The translations under genes were made by a program, and so were the position numbers. Below are positions 54,781-64,000 of a stretch of DNA of 64,000 nucleotides, piece by piece. Location: the NCBI GenBank assembly GCA_963930775.1, contig OZ005692.1:2528135-2592134 (forward strand), read 5' to 3'. The DNA comes from Cliona cf. orientalis (taxonomy: Eukaryota > Porifera > Demospongiae > Clionaida > Clionaidae). The notes under the pieces are model-generated. The model was given only the letters and a program-made list of their open reading frames with translations. It was not told the origin of the DNA and did no database searches. Positions within the stretch are counted from its first letter, which is position 1. Each line of letters starts with the position of its first letter.

Positions 54781-55220
54781 ATCGCCGGGCCACACCCCTC
54801 ATGCCCCTCATTGGCGCGCGCCACACCCCACAATGTACGCATGCGTAGAACGAGAGTGAAGTGAAAACGATTATCCAACATAGTCTGCTAGCTCCCCACC
54901 TTGACCCAGTTACATTGCTGCTGGCTAGTTGATAATCGTAAGCATAGATAGCTAAGTCGATTCGTTGACCACATCTACCGCTAGCATAGCTCCTCTGACA
55001 GCCAGACAGTGGAGTAAGTTAGTGGTGTGTCAGGAGCACCTGCCACAGAGTGTATGATGGTAGCTGTCACTACTGAAGTAGAAGCACCCCGCGCGCCCTG
55101 TAGCCACTGTAGCGTAGTATTGCAAGACTCTATTATTGACGACCCTTTCCACCGCAGGCATTATAGTGCTAATATTATTAAAGCCTTTTTGAGTGATTCG
55201 AAACGTACAAACCAAGTATT
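54781..55220. other. Region between kinase 2 and the foldback complex
   Basis: Around 55052-55220 on the plus strand a frame starting ATGATGGTAGCTGTC reads APCSHCSVVLQD...FHRRHYSANIIKAF and runs straight into the TTAA element. It may be a first exon cut by that insertion, but no family was recognised and no continuation was found beyond 58709. Confidence 0.25.
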
Positions 55221-56464
55221 TTTAAGGTACCATTTAATTGCGTGGGCGTGAGGTGGGGATATGACACCTAAACCACATCAAAGTCATTAGTGAGGTGCAT
55301 GTTGGGTAACCACGCCCTTTTAAGGTAGCATTAAAGTGCGTGGGCGTGAGCGTCAGGATTGGCTAATTCAATTAGCGAATCGTGAAGGGGCGTGGCCGAA
55401 GAGGCCATACGAGTGCTTTTGGTCGAAGGTGGGCGTGTCTAGAATCGGCCAGGGATGATTATGCGCGTGTAATTAGCGACCGGAAGTGGCCCCTGAAGAA
55501 AACACCGGTAATTGCCCACTTCAAAGCAAGATCAAAGCATTCTTTCTTAACTATTAACCGCAACGACAAAAAAAAAAAAAAAAAAAAAAAAAGCCTTATT
55601 AGGCCTAATTAAGCATGTGGGCGTGTTCCTGGCACTGTGTGGAGTGTGTGCGTGTGCGTTAATGCAGGTTTTATTGCTTCCGATTGGGCGTGGCTTCACG
55701 GGCCAGTGCTTGGATATCGGCGCCTTGGACTTGGCCTCGGCGATAGGTGGGCGTGTCCCGGAAGCGGTGGTGACCTTTGAACCCCGCGAGGTGGCTTTGG
55801 GGGCGTGGCAGGAGGTCAAAGGTGAGGCCATGTCTGTTAATGAGGCACTGTACGGCGGTGCGATCGAGGGGCCTGTACGGCTGGACGGAAGCTGACGATA
55901 GTTTGAAGCGGATGTGGTTGCGATGACGTGTTGTTACTCCGCCCACACAGGAAATGAGGTGAGCTCTTGCGTGGGCGGTGTGGCAGAACGGCCTCCAAGT
56001 GTTTGTGTGTGTTTTGGCCTTGAGGAAGCTGTGTGTTTTAATTGGGATTGATTGTGGGCTTCCGGTGGACATCCGGTGGTTAGTAGGCACTTGATTGAGA
56101 ATGGTGGTCCTTGGGGAACAGGGTGGGGCTGTTTTGGGGTACCTATTTTTTGGGGTACCTATTTTAAGGTAGCATTAAAGTGCGTGGGCGTGAGCGTCAG
56201 GATTGGCTAATTCAATTAGCGAATCGTGAAGGGGCGTGGCCGAAGAGGCCATACGAGTGCTTTTGGTCGAAGGTGGGCGTGTCTAGAATCGGCCAGGGAT
56301 GATTATGCGCGTGTAATTAGCGACCGGAAGTGGCCCCTGAAGAAAACACCGGTAATTGCCCACTTCAAAGCAAGATCAAAGCATTCTTTCTTAACTATTA
56401 ACCGCAACGACAAAAAAAAAAAAAAAAAAAAAAAAAGCCTTATTAGGCCTAATTAAGGCCGATT

Positions 56465-57600
56465 CTAGGCACTGTACGGCGGTGCGATCGAGGGGCCTGT
56501 ACGGCTGGACGGAAGCTGACGATAGTTTGAAGCGGATGTGGTTGCGATGACGTGTTGTTACTCCGCCCACACAGGAAATGAGGTGAGCTCTTGCGTGGGC
56601 GGTGTGGCAGAACGGCCTCCAAGTGTTTGTGTGTGTTTTGGCCTTGAGGAAGCTGTGTGTTTTAATTGGGATTGATTGTGGGCTTCCGGTGGACATCCGG
56701 TGGTTAGTAGGCACTTGATTGAGAATGGTGGTCCTTGGGGAACAGGGTGGGGCTGTTTTGGGCGTGGCCTGGCCCCTCCCTTCCGGCTCGGCTTCCGGTC
56801 CATGGAGGATATTAAATGAACACTTCCGGCTCTAGCAGCCACACCCCTGAGACCTGTGCAATTAAAAGGGCGTGGTTACACAACATGCACCTCACTAATG
56901 ACTTTGATGTGGTTTAGGTGTCATATCCCCCACCTCACGCCCACGCAATTTAATGCTACCTTAATTGCACAGGTCTCAGGGGTGTGGCTGCTAGAGCCGG
57001 AAGTGTTCATTTAATATCCTCCATGGACCGGAAGCCGAGCCGGAAGGGAGGGGACAGGCCACGCCCAAAACAGCCCCACCCTGTTCCCCAAGGACCACCA
57101 TTCTCAATCAAGTGCCTACTAACCACCGGATGTCCACCGGAAGCCCACAATCAATCCCAATTAAAACACACAGCTTCCTCAAGGCCAAAACACACACAAA
57201 CACTTGGAGGCCGTTCTGCCACACCGCCCACACAAGAGCTCACCTCATTTCCTGTGTGGGCGGAGTAACAACACGTCATCGCAACCACATCCGCTTCAAA
57301 CCATCGTCAGCTTCCGTCCAGCCGTACGGTCCCCTCCATCGCACCGGCGTACAGTGCCTCATTAACAGACATGGCCTCACCTTTGACCTCCTGCCACGCC
57401 CCCCAAGCCTCCTCGCGGGGTTCAAAGGTCACCACGGCTTCCGGGACACGCCCACCTATCGCCGAGGCCAAGTCCAAGGCGCCGATATCCAAGCACTGGC
57501 CCGTGAAGCCACGCCCAATCGGAAGCAATAAAACCTGCATTAACGCACACGCACACACTCCACACAGTGCCAGGAACACGCCCACATGCTTAATTAGGCC
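56465..57600. repeat. Large inverted repeat (palindrome) within the complex
   Basis: Left arm 56465-56860 and right arm about 56970-57370 are near-perfect reverse complements (for example CACCCCTGAGACCTGTGCAA and its complement TTGCACAGGTCTCAGGGGTG), separated by about 105 bp bounded by TTAA on both sides. The right arm continues to 57600 with the complement of 55612-55850. Confidence 0.85.
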
Positions 57601-57608
57601 TAATAAGG

Positions 57609-57644
<36 letters not shown>

Positions 57645-57656
57645 CAAGGCGACCTG

Positions 57657-58456
57657 AACACTAAGCAGAAAAAAAAAATTGTCCAGAAACCACCACATAA
57701 TCGAGCTGGGTGCATAGTGGAAGCATACAATGCAAGCAGGCAGCCTAAATTTAAATTTTGCCAAAAGTTGGTAAAGGTTGTCACGTTTATGTGCGCGCGT
57801 GGCCCCGCCCCTCACGTAGCGCGTGGGCGGAAACATTGCAAACGCATGGCTTCCCTGTATAAACATATGGGGAAACTTCAAAGGGCCGTAACTTTGATTC
57901 TAAGGCATGAATCAAAATTTTCTCATGTCAAATCTCGTGTTTCGACCCATTCTGCGTGCCGGTATAAAAATTATCTCCCCAAGTGTTCCCAATTCCCCCA
58001 ATCTTTTTTCGCGCAGGAAATCTTTTTTTTTTTTCTACTTAGTGTTTAACAAGGCGACCTGAACACTAAGCAGAAAAAAAAAAAGTTCCAAAAACCACCA
58101 TATAATTGAGCTGGGTGCATAGTGGAACCATACAATGCAAGCAGGCAGCCTAAATTTCAATTTTGTCAAAAAGTAGGTAAAGGTCGTCACGTTACTGTGC
58201 GCGCGTGGCCCCGCCCCTCACGTAGCGCGTGGGCGGAAACATTGCAAACGCATGGCTTCCCTGTACAAACATATGGGGAAACTTCAAAGGGCCGTAACTT
58301 TGATTCTAAGGCGTGAATCAAAATTCCCCAAGGTCAAATCTCTAGTTTCGACCCATTCTGCGTGCCCATGTAAAAATTATCTCCCCAAGTGCTCCCCAAC
58401 CCCCCAAACATTAATTAATTATATAAATTCTTTTTTTTTTTCTACTTAGTGTTTAA
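57657..58456. mobile_element. Two tandem copies of a ~395-bp MITE
   Basis: Each copy starts GAACACTAAGCAGAAAAAAA and ends TTTTTTTCTACTTAGTGTTT; the ends are inverted repeats. The copies (57657-58049 and about 58062-58456) share CGTGGCCCCGCCCCTCACGT, GGGGAAACTTCAAAGGGCCG and ATTATCTCCCCAAGTG, and are separated by CAAGGCGACCTG. They sit in the poly-A/T tract of the surrounding element. Confidence 0.75.
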
Positions 58457-58709
58457 TGTCGTTGCGGTTAATAGTTAAGAAAGAATGCTTTGATCTTGCT
58501 TTGATGTGGGCAATTACCGGTGTTTTCTTCAGGGGCCATTTCCGGTCGCTAATTACACGCGCATAATCATCCCTGGCCGATTCTGGACACGCCCACCTTC
58601 GACCAAAAGCACTCGTATGGCCTCTTCGGCCACGCCCCTTCACGATTCGCTAATTGAATTAGCCAATCCTGACGCTCACGCCCACGCAATTAAATGGTAC
58701 CTTAATCGA

Positions 58710-60625
58710 TATCTATCGATTGGTTGTGCACGCACAGATGCCTAGAACACGAGATTTGGCTAAAGTACCCTCTTGCGCATGCGCGCGGGTAATGATTATG
58801 GTGGGTGGGTGGAGTCATAGTGGTTCTACCGAGGACGCAGAGACGAAGTAGCTACCTGACATCTTGAGTGGCTTGAATCAGGAGGTAAGCTAATTTAGTT
58901 TTGATAGCTTCCACTTATTATGTAACTATTAAACCTACGTTTACATCGGGGATCGCCGTATCTATGATCTAGTCTCGCGGCGTTGCTCCCCCGTGAGACA
59001 ATAGCTATAATTAGCTAGCTATAGCTACTGCATGCTATGCCAAACAGCAATCACGATAGGTAATTGGTTTATTACAGTTCGCAGAGTGGACAATTATTAT
59101 GAATACAGAATACCCATGCTATAGCCTATAGCTACCTTGGACTGCATGACTGGAAGTGATGACAACTTACTATAGAGGCCTGGCACTAGCTATAGAAAGT
59201 AGCTAGCTACTAGCTAGTGACATTAACTTCCTTATTAAGAATTGGTAGTGCAGGTGTGTAGCAGTGTAAACTGTAGTGAGGCTGTACGTCTTTCTGAGCC
59301 TGACATAGCTACAATCAGCCACCCACAGCCGGGTACAGCTACAAACACACTAGACTCTAAGTGGTTATAGCATGCTAGCAGCTGGCACCAACACATGCAC
59401 TCTTATAGTGTGTAGCAAGTTAATTTATCAGGCAGCTCAATCACGATTCGTGTGGTATAGCTATATATTATTATTGTTATGCATGAATGGTCATCATAAG
59501 CAGTCAGGCTTGCTAATATGTGACTATTAAGCTTATATAGAGCAGGCCAGCAATAACAAAATCACATGATCAGTTAGGATAACAATAATTATTACTATAA
59601 GGATCAGGATATGAATAACAATTTTAGTACTATATTATACTGATATTCATACTATGCCCAAATTGGAACAGCATATAGTGCTACTTACCTAATATGTAAG
59701 TCAGTAATGGTATTTATGCATATCCAATAACAGCTGAAGCATTAAAATTTAATGTACCCTGCAACAACATGCAGATTTAGCACAAAATTAATATTAGATT
59801 CTATTACCGGTACTAGCTATAACATGTTTTAATATGATCATAGTTCCTACTGTAACACATATTATGGGTGGATCTAGGGTATTATACTGTAAGTCTAATT
59901 ACAGCGCCACTCTAATGTAGCTAAGCGCCACTTGACATTTGATATTATTTCCATTCTAATTCATGATAGCGCAAAGTACTGTCAGGGATATGAAAAGTGG
60001 CGCCTTAAGTAATTTTTAAGCATTCTATAAATGGAGTGCCAAGTGCGATTCCGAATTACTTTTTTGGCGCTATAATTAGAACTTTTACGGTAGCTATATA
60101 TAGTTATCAGGGTGCCTGTGAACCCACCCTCCCCCAAGCCCTTTATAGAGAATGGCAATGACTTGCTGGATTTCTTGCTTATGAACCCAAGGCTTCAAAT
60201 CAACAAACTACATCTGACAAACAAAATTAATATTATTATGGTACTGATTGTGTCACTCCTGCCTCCTAGAATGTAGACTTTCTTAAAGTGAACTATAAAG
60301 CTTATTGAGAAAATGCTATAGAACTTCTGATAGCTAACTTCTCCCGAATTTGCGTTAGCTGATAGACCAATCGTCCAGTTTATCACGTGGTATTAATGAC
60401 ACTATGAGTACAAATTATCTGGTAGCTATGCACCCTAATTATAAACCCTATATCATGGAGTTTCGTATATAATTATACATAAATAATTGGGCAGCTGATA
60501 ATAGAGGTTGATCGTTTCCATCATGTATGTACAAAATCCAAATGTTTATCAAGTAATTAGATTACTATTTTGTAGGCACAAACTCTTCATCATATGCAGT
60601 CGGCATAGTTCAATCATCATCCAGT
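58710..60625 (+). promoter_or_regulatory. Promoter region, 5' UTR exon and intron of the 60.6-kb gene
   Basis: A likely non-coding first exon ends at 58884 with donor GGAG|GTAAGC, and an acceptor TTTTGTAG at 60575 opens the second exon 50 bp before the ATG, giving a 1.69-kb 5' UTR intron. No TATA box is seen. The intron contains a TA-ended MITE at 59885-60092 and is otherwise AT-rich without genes. Confidence 0.45.
59885..60092. mobile_element. MITE in the 5' UTR intron
   Basis: Ends TACTGTAAGTCTAATTACAG followed by CGCCA, and (reverse complement of the right end) TACCGTAAAAGTTCTAATTA followed by TAGCGCCA. About 208 bp, with the TACCGTA start shared with the 255-476 element. Confidence 0.65.
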
Positions 60626-63600
60626 ATGAGTGCAGACAAAAGTGATAAAACAATGTACGTCAGTGCAGATGGAACAATTCTACGTGGAGAAGAAGCAATG
60701 ATTGCTAGAATTGAAGCTGATGTACGTTCACTCAAAAATGAGCTACCCCCACCAACTTATCCTATTACTTTGAGGCTTCCAAATAGTGTCATAGATCCTC
60801 AATCACAAAATAATAGCAGTGAATCACGAGCAGCTACAGTAAAATGTCAACTAGGAGAAGAAGATAGCAATCCCTCGAGCACACTGACACCTAAAACAAA
60901 TGAAGATAGTGGCATTGTAAAGGATTCACCAAAGTCTGATACACAGATTAAAAATTCAGATTCTGAAGCTGCTCCACATGATGGAAACGATAAAAATGAG
61001 CAAATTCTTACACCAACCATAGTAGAGAAAGTCCATTCAGATATCAATGAGAGCCATACTGACATTATCAATACTTCACCTGCAGAAAGTGACTCAGACA
61101 GTGAACATGAAAGTGTAATGAATATTAGTGACGTATCAGACAGCAATTCTGAAGTGGATCGATCAACAGCAGAAACTAATCCTGTAGCTGAAATAGATAT
61201 CAACTCCACAGCCAGTGATACCACACTCACAGAAAGCAATGCAGTAGCAACATCAGATAATGAAACAGATATGAGCCCTCAAAGCAGCTCAGAATCAGGT
61301 GATGTGCAACCTTCCAAAGTTCCTGTTGTAAAGGTTGTAAAGACGCTTGCCACAGCCGCCACTAAGATGGATTCAAAAATCAATAAAAGCGATATCAAGT
61401 CTAAAGACATCAAGGCTGCAGCTACAGCATTAGCAGGGTCTACAGGGGTGGATGTTAAAATAAACAATGTTAACTTAGCAGGTGTAAAAGTAGAAGCGAA
61501 CGCTGGTGCAAAAACTCAGATAACAGCTGCAGAGGTGAAGGTATGGAATACTGACCTGACCGGTATCAAAGCCAAGGCATCAGCCACTACCGAAGTGACA
61601 GCAAACCCTGTGAAAGTAAAACTTGCAAGCAGAGAAGGAACAGCAGCTACTTTGGAATGTAAAGGATCAGCAGAGGCAAGTGCTGGAGGCCTGTCTTTAA
61701 ATGCAGCAAACACAAGAGCCAATGTGGCAGAGGGAAGTCTGAAAGCAAGTACATCAGCCTCTGCAAATGCTGCAAAAATTCAAGCTGGAGGTGCAAATGT
61801 AAAAGGAGTAGGGGTAGGTGCATCGGCTAGTGCCTCTGCAGAGGCTAGAGCATTAGATATTAATGCTGGAAAAGCAGATATCAAGGGAATAGAGATTGGA
61901 GCCAGAGCAAGTGCATCAGCCGAAGCAACAGGTTTAGACATTAAAGCAGGAACAGCAAAAGTATCTGGAGGAGAAATTTCAGCATCAGCCTCTGCTAGTG
62001 CTTCCGTTGGATTTGAGTTAAAAGTGGCGAATGCAAAAATCAGTGGTTTTGATGGAATTGGGGCTCGTGCCTCTATTGAAGCGAAACCAGGTTTGAGGGC
62101 TCTAAATGTTGATATAGGAACTACTGGTCAAACAGGAGTAGGTGTCTCTGGTGCATTTCAAGTTGCTAACATTGTGCTCAGACCTGGAATGCCCAGTCTA
62201 TCTGTAGCTCCTGCTCTTAACCTTGGAATTGGTGGAAGTGTAGGTGGGGAAAATAGAGGAGGAGGACGGGGAGGAAGTGAAGGTGGTGGTGGAGGTGGTG
62301 GTGGAGGTGGTGGTGGAGGAGGCAGTGGTGGAGGAGGAGGAGGGGGAGGAAGTGAAGGTGGGGGTGGAGGAGGAGGAGGGGGAGGAAGTGAAGGTGGGGG
62401 TGGAGGAGGAGGAGGGGGAGGAAGTGAAGGTGGTGGTGGAGGTGGGGGTGGAGGAGGCGATGGTGAAGGAGGAGGAGTGGGAGGAAGTGAGTATGGTGGT
62501 GGCGGTGGAAGTGAAGGTGGAGGAGGAGGAGGTGGTGGTGCAGGTGGTGGAGGAAGAGGAAGTGGAGGGGGAAGTGCTGGTGGAGAAACTGAGGGTGGTG
62601 GAGAAGGTCGGGGAGGCACTGGAAATGGAGGAGGCGGCAACCTTATGGTATTCGCTGGTGGTCAAAGTGGACGAGTGGGATTTGTAGGAGGCCATAGTCA
62701 TGGTGCACATGGATATGGTCGTGGAGGAGCCATCAGAGGACATGGTCATGGTGGGAGCAAACACAGTCAGGCTGGACACAGCCGGGGTGGAAGCAGTCGT
62801 AATCATGGGGGCAGCTCTCATCCAAATGGCAGTCATGGAATATGCAATCAAGATCATTCTGGACTCAGGTACAGATCTAGAGGTCATGATCGTCATGGAG
62901 GACAAGGTGGTCAAGAACGCAACCAAAGAAGCAATGATTTTGGTGAATCTAGCCGTGGATACGGAGGAAAAGGAACTGTATATGGAGGATACCAAGATAC
63001 AAGACATGGCCGGTATGATCTTCATAACAAAGGAAGTGGTCGTGGAGATCATAGCAGTTCTTTGAAAGGCCATGGTGATGAAGGAAAGAGTAAAAGCACT
63101 AGAAGCATGTCAGTAAAACTTGATAGTGGTATAAAGACTGAAGGTCATGCAAAGAAGAGAGATCAGAGCAGTATGAAACAGAGTGACATGAATAAGAAGC
63201 CTTTGCAGTTTGATGCAGATCTTGGTAGAGGAGTGGCTTTGGGACTGGCAACGACGTTGAGCAAGTATGATTCTACCCCCAGTGATAATGCAATTCCAGT
63301 GGAAACGAAAGGTGCAACAGCAAAGGAAGACAAACCAGTTCACTTAAAAATGCTTGATTCATTAAAAGTGAAACATAAGTTGTCATCTTCATCATCAAAA
63401 ACACACAGGCTAGATGGTTCTAACAAGACTAAAGGAAAGAGCATTGCAACGAAGGAGCCCACTGAAGGAGAAATGCTCACTGCACTAGTCTCAAGGGAGT
63501 ATGACCCTCTCTTTACTGAACTCAGAGAGCAAAAACCACCCTCTGAACATAAAACGGAGCCAAAGAAAATCCCAGAGTCTCGTGAAGATGCACTCAAGGA

Positions 63601-63877
63601 CATACGAAAGAAAATAAAGTCTGCAAGCGAACAGTTGGCAGACATTCGTTCCAGAAAATCCAGGGAGTATAGTGCAGCAAGTAAATCTCACACCTCAGCT
63701 TCAAATGCCAAGTCAGAGGATGAAGAGAGCCAACAGCAAGCTGAGGCTAAACCAAAAGAAAAACCATTCGGTGCAAATAGAAATATTCATACGTTGGGAT
63801 GTTTTTCAAATGAAAGTTCAAGACCTATCAAGCGTTTTGGTGCTGAAGGACAGATAATGGGATTTGGAGATCAATAA
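60626..63877 (+). CDS. Low-complexity Ala/Ser- and Gly-rich protein, 1083 residues, function unknown
   Basis: One long coding exon. Residues 1-60 are a compact start (MYVSADGTILRGEEAMIARIEADVRSLKNEL). Residues 60-240 are acidic, Ser/Asp/Glu-rich and probably disordered. Residues 245-530 hold imperfect 30- to 40-residue repeats alternating GASASASAEA stretches with short V/I-rich strands (LDINAGKADIKGIEIG), as in silk- or beta-solenoid-like proteins. Residues 535-672 are an almost pure Gly tract with regular SEG interruptions. Residues 680-830 are rich in Gly, His and Arg (RGG and HGRGG motifs). The last 200 residues are basic with a short coiled coil and end RPIKRFGAEGQIMGFGDQ. There is no signal peptide or membrane segment, so it is probably intracellular; a structural or RNA-associated assembly role is only a guess. 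A Kozak-like context (TCCAGTATGAG) and the first ATG of the exon support the start. AATAAA follows the stop. Confidence 0.75.
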   Translation: MSADKSDKTMYVSADGTILRGEEAMIARIEADVRSLKNELPPPTYPITLRLPNSVIDPQSQNNSSESRAATVKCQLGEEDSNPSSTLTPKTNEDSGIVKDSPKSDTQIKNSDSEAAPHDGNDKNEQILTPTIVEKVHSDINESHTDIINTSPAESDSDSEHESVMNISDVSDSNSEVDRSTAETNPVAEIDINSTASDTTLTESNAVATSDNETDMSPQSSSESGDVQPSKVPVVKVVKTLATAATKMDSKINKSDIKSKDIKAAATALAGSTGVDVKINNVNLAGVKVEANAGAKTQITAAEVKVWNTDLTGIKAKASATTEVTANPVKVKLASREGTAATLECKGSAEASAGGLSLNAANTRANVAEGSLKASTSASANAAKIQAGGANVKGVGVGASASASAEARALDINAGKADIKGIEIGARASASAEATGLDIKAGTAKVSGGEISASASASASVGFELKVANAKISGFDGIGARASIEAKPGLRALNVDIGTTGQTGVGVSGAFQVANIVLRPGMPSLSVAPALNLGIGGSVGGENRGGGRGGSEGGGGGGGGGGGGGGSGGGGGGGGSEGGGGGGGGGGSEGGGGGGGGGGSEGGGGGGGGGGDGEGGGVGGSEYGGGGGSEGGGGGGGGAGGGGRGSGGGSAGGETEGGGEGRGGTGNGGGGNLMVFAGGQSGRVGFVGGHSHGAHGYGRGGAIRGHGHGGSKHSQAGHSRGGSSRNHGGSSHPNGSHGICNQDHSGLRYRSRGHDRHGGQGGQERNQRSNDFGESSRGYGGKGTVYGGYQDTRHGRYDLHNKGSGRGDHSSSLKGHGDEGKSKSTRSMSVKLDSGIKTEGHAKKRDQSSMKQSDMNKKPLQFDADLGRGVALGLATTLSKYDSTPSDNAIPVETKGATAKEDKPVHLKMLDSLKVKHKLSSSSSKTHRLDGSNKTKGKSIATKEPTEGEMLTALVSREYDPLFTELREQKPPSEHKTEPKKIPESREDALKDIRKKIKSASEQLADIRSRKSREYSAASKSHTSASNAKSEDEESQQQAEAKPKEKPFGANRNIHTLGCFSNESSRPIKRFGAEGQIMGFGDQ
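62230..62640 (+). repeat. GGA/GGT-rich minisatellite coding the Gly tract
   Basis: Units such as GGAAGTGAAGGTGGGGGTGG recur at about 51- to 54-bp spacing (62340, 62390, 62420) within a longer GGN run. They encode GSEGGGGGGGG repeats. Length variation between alleles is likely. Confidence 0.8.
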
Positions 63878-64000
63878 TGATAATAAAATAATATAACTTC
63901 ATGTAGCTACTACACTAATAATATTATTACATTATTATAGTTGGGTTATTTATTATAGTTGATATGTTGTTATTTATTATTATTGGTTCTTATTATAAAA
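63878..64000 (+). terminator. 3' UTR with polyadenylation signal
   Basis: AATAAA at 63882-63887, only 5 bp after the stop codon, followed by T- and AT-rich text to the end of the window. Confidence 0.6.

Larger units (their letters stand above)
55221..58709. mobile_element. Composite foldback complex flanked by TTAA (nested MITEs)
   Basis: The outer ends TTAAGGTACCATTTAATTGC and, at the right, the reverse complement (GGTACCTTAA at 58700-58709) are inverted. The same end type (TTAA + GGTAGCATT) recurs inside at 55320, 56162 and, inverted, near 56950-56966. TTAA sites with GG-type ends suggest piggyBac-like non-autonomous elements. The block is CpG- and GC-rich, unlike its surroundings. It contains direct duplications (55323-55612 = 56163-56456; about 55840-56140 = 56465-56760), a palindrome centred near 56910, poly-A/T runs, and two tandem 400-bp units at 57650-58456. 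Long open frames on both strands are composition artefacts. Confidence 0.8.

Noticed and set aside
55382-57664. Long open frames on both strands in the foldback complex
   Set aside because: They duplicate with the repeats, run through terminal repeats and poly-A tracts, and show no domain; composition artefacts.
58960-59010. A further TAGTCTC...GAGAC mini-element near 58968-59002
   Set aside because: The ends are similar, but no 9-bp flanking duplication is found and the right end is imperfect.
62158-63073. Pro-rich and Ser/Thr-rich frames opposite the Gly tract
   Set aside because: Shadows of the GGN repeat in the plus-strand gene.

Overview
The window reads as genomic DNA of a marine sponge, most likely a demosponge of the Amphimedon type. 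This is inferred from AT-rich DNA with short GT-AG introns, very abundant small inverted-repeat transposons (MITEs), a kinase that joins a membrane anchor, kinase domain, coiled coil and kelch repeats, and a cysteine-rich secreted family that I remember only from sponges and cnidarians. Species assignment was not checked.

Layout. 1-3950: no convincing gene, but several inverted-repeat elements, one carrying a tRNA-like sequence and a perfect hairpin. 4054-9196 (+): a six-exon animal lipoxygenase with a PLAT domain and all five iron ligands; its introns hold at least four MITEs. 9350-12741 (-): secreted-protein copies A (intact) and B (broken), a remnant of a third copy, and a stray IP3-receptor exon. 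12841-19427: a Ty3/Gypsy LTR retrotransposon that looks whole.

20.9-47.6 kb, mostly (-): five modules derived from the channel-forming 3' end of an inositol 1,4,5-trisphosphate receptor gene. Module 1 (40647-47591) has eleven well-formed exons. Modules 2 to 5 (34950-39451, 31246-33918, 27115-30893, 20939-25898) are decayed, rearranged copies. A secreted-protein gene sits in the intron between the S5 exon and the pore exon in modules 1, 2 and 5 (copies F, E, C). In module 3 copy D and the pore exon are inverted together. The secreted gene therefore seems to have been amplified as a passenger of the receptor tail, or the reverse. MITE relics, a TATA-type promoter and repeat blocks travel with the modules, so their order of events can be read.

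47.6-54.8 kb (-): a tandem pair of kinase genes. Kinase 1 runs into a 200-N assembly gap and looks functional as far as it can be read. Kinase 2 is a decayed kinase-coiled-coil-kelch gene with two transposon insertions. 55.2-58.7 kb: a GC- and CpG-rich foldback complex of nested elements flanked by TTAA, containing identical duplicated blocks. 58.85-63.9 kb (+): a gene with a spliced 5' UTR and one large coding exon for a 1083-residue low-complexity protein with Ala/Ser repeats, a long Gly tract and an Arg/Gly/His-rich segment; I do not recognise its function.

How parts relate: the lipoxygenase, receptor and kinase are all signalling genes but nothing shows that they act together. The organising theme is segmental duplication with transposons at several junctions.
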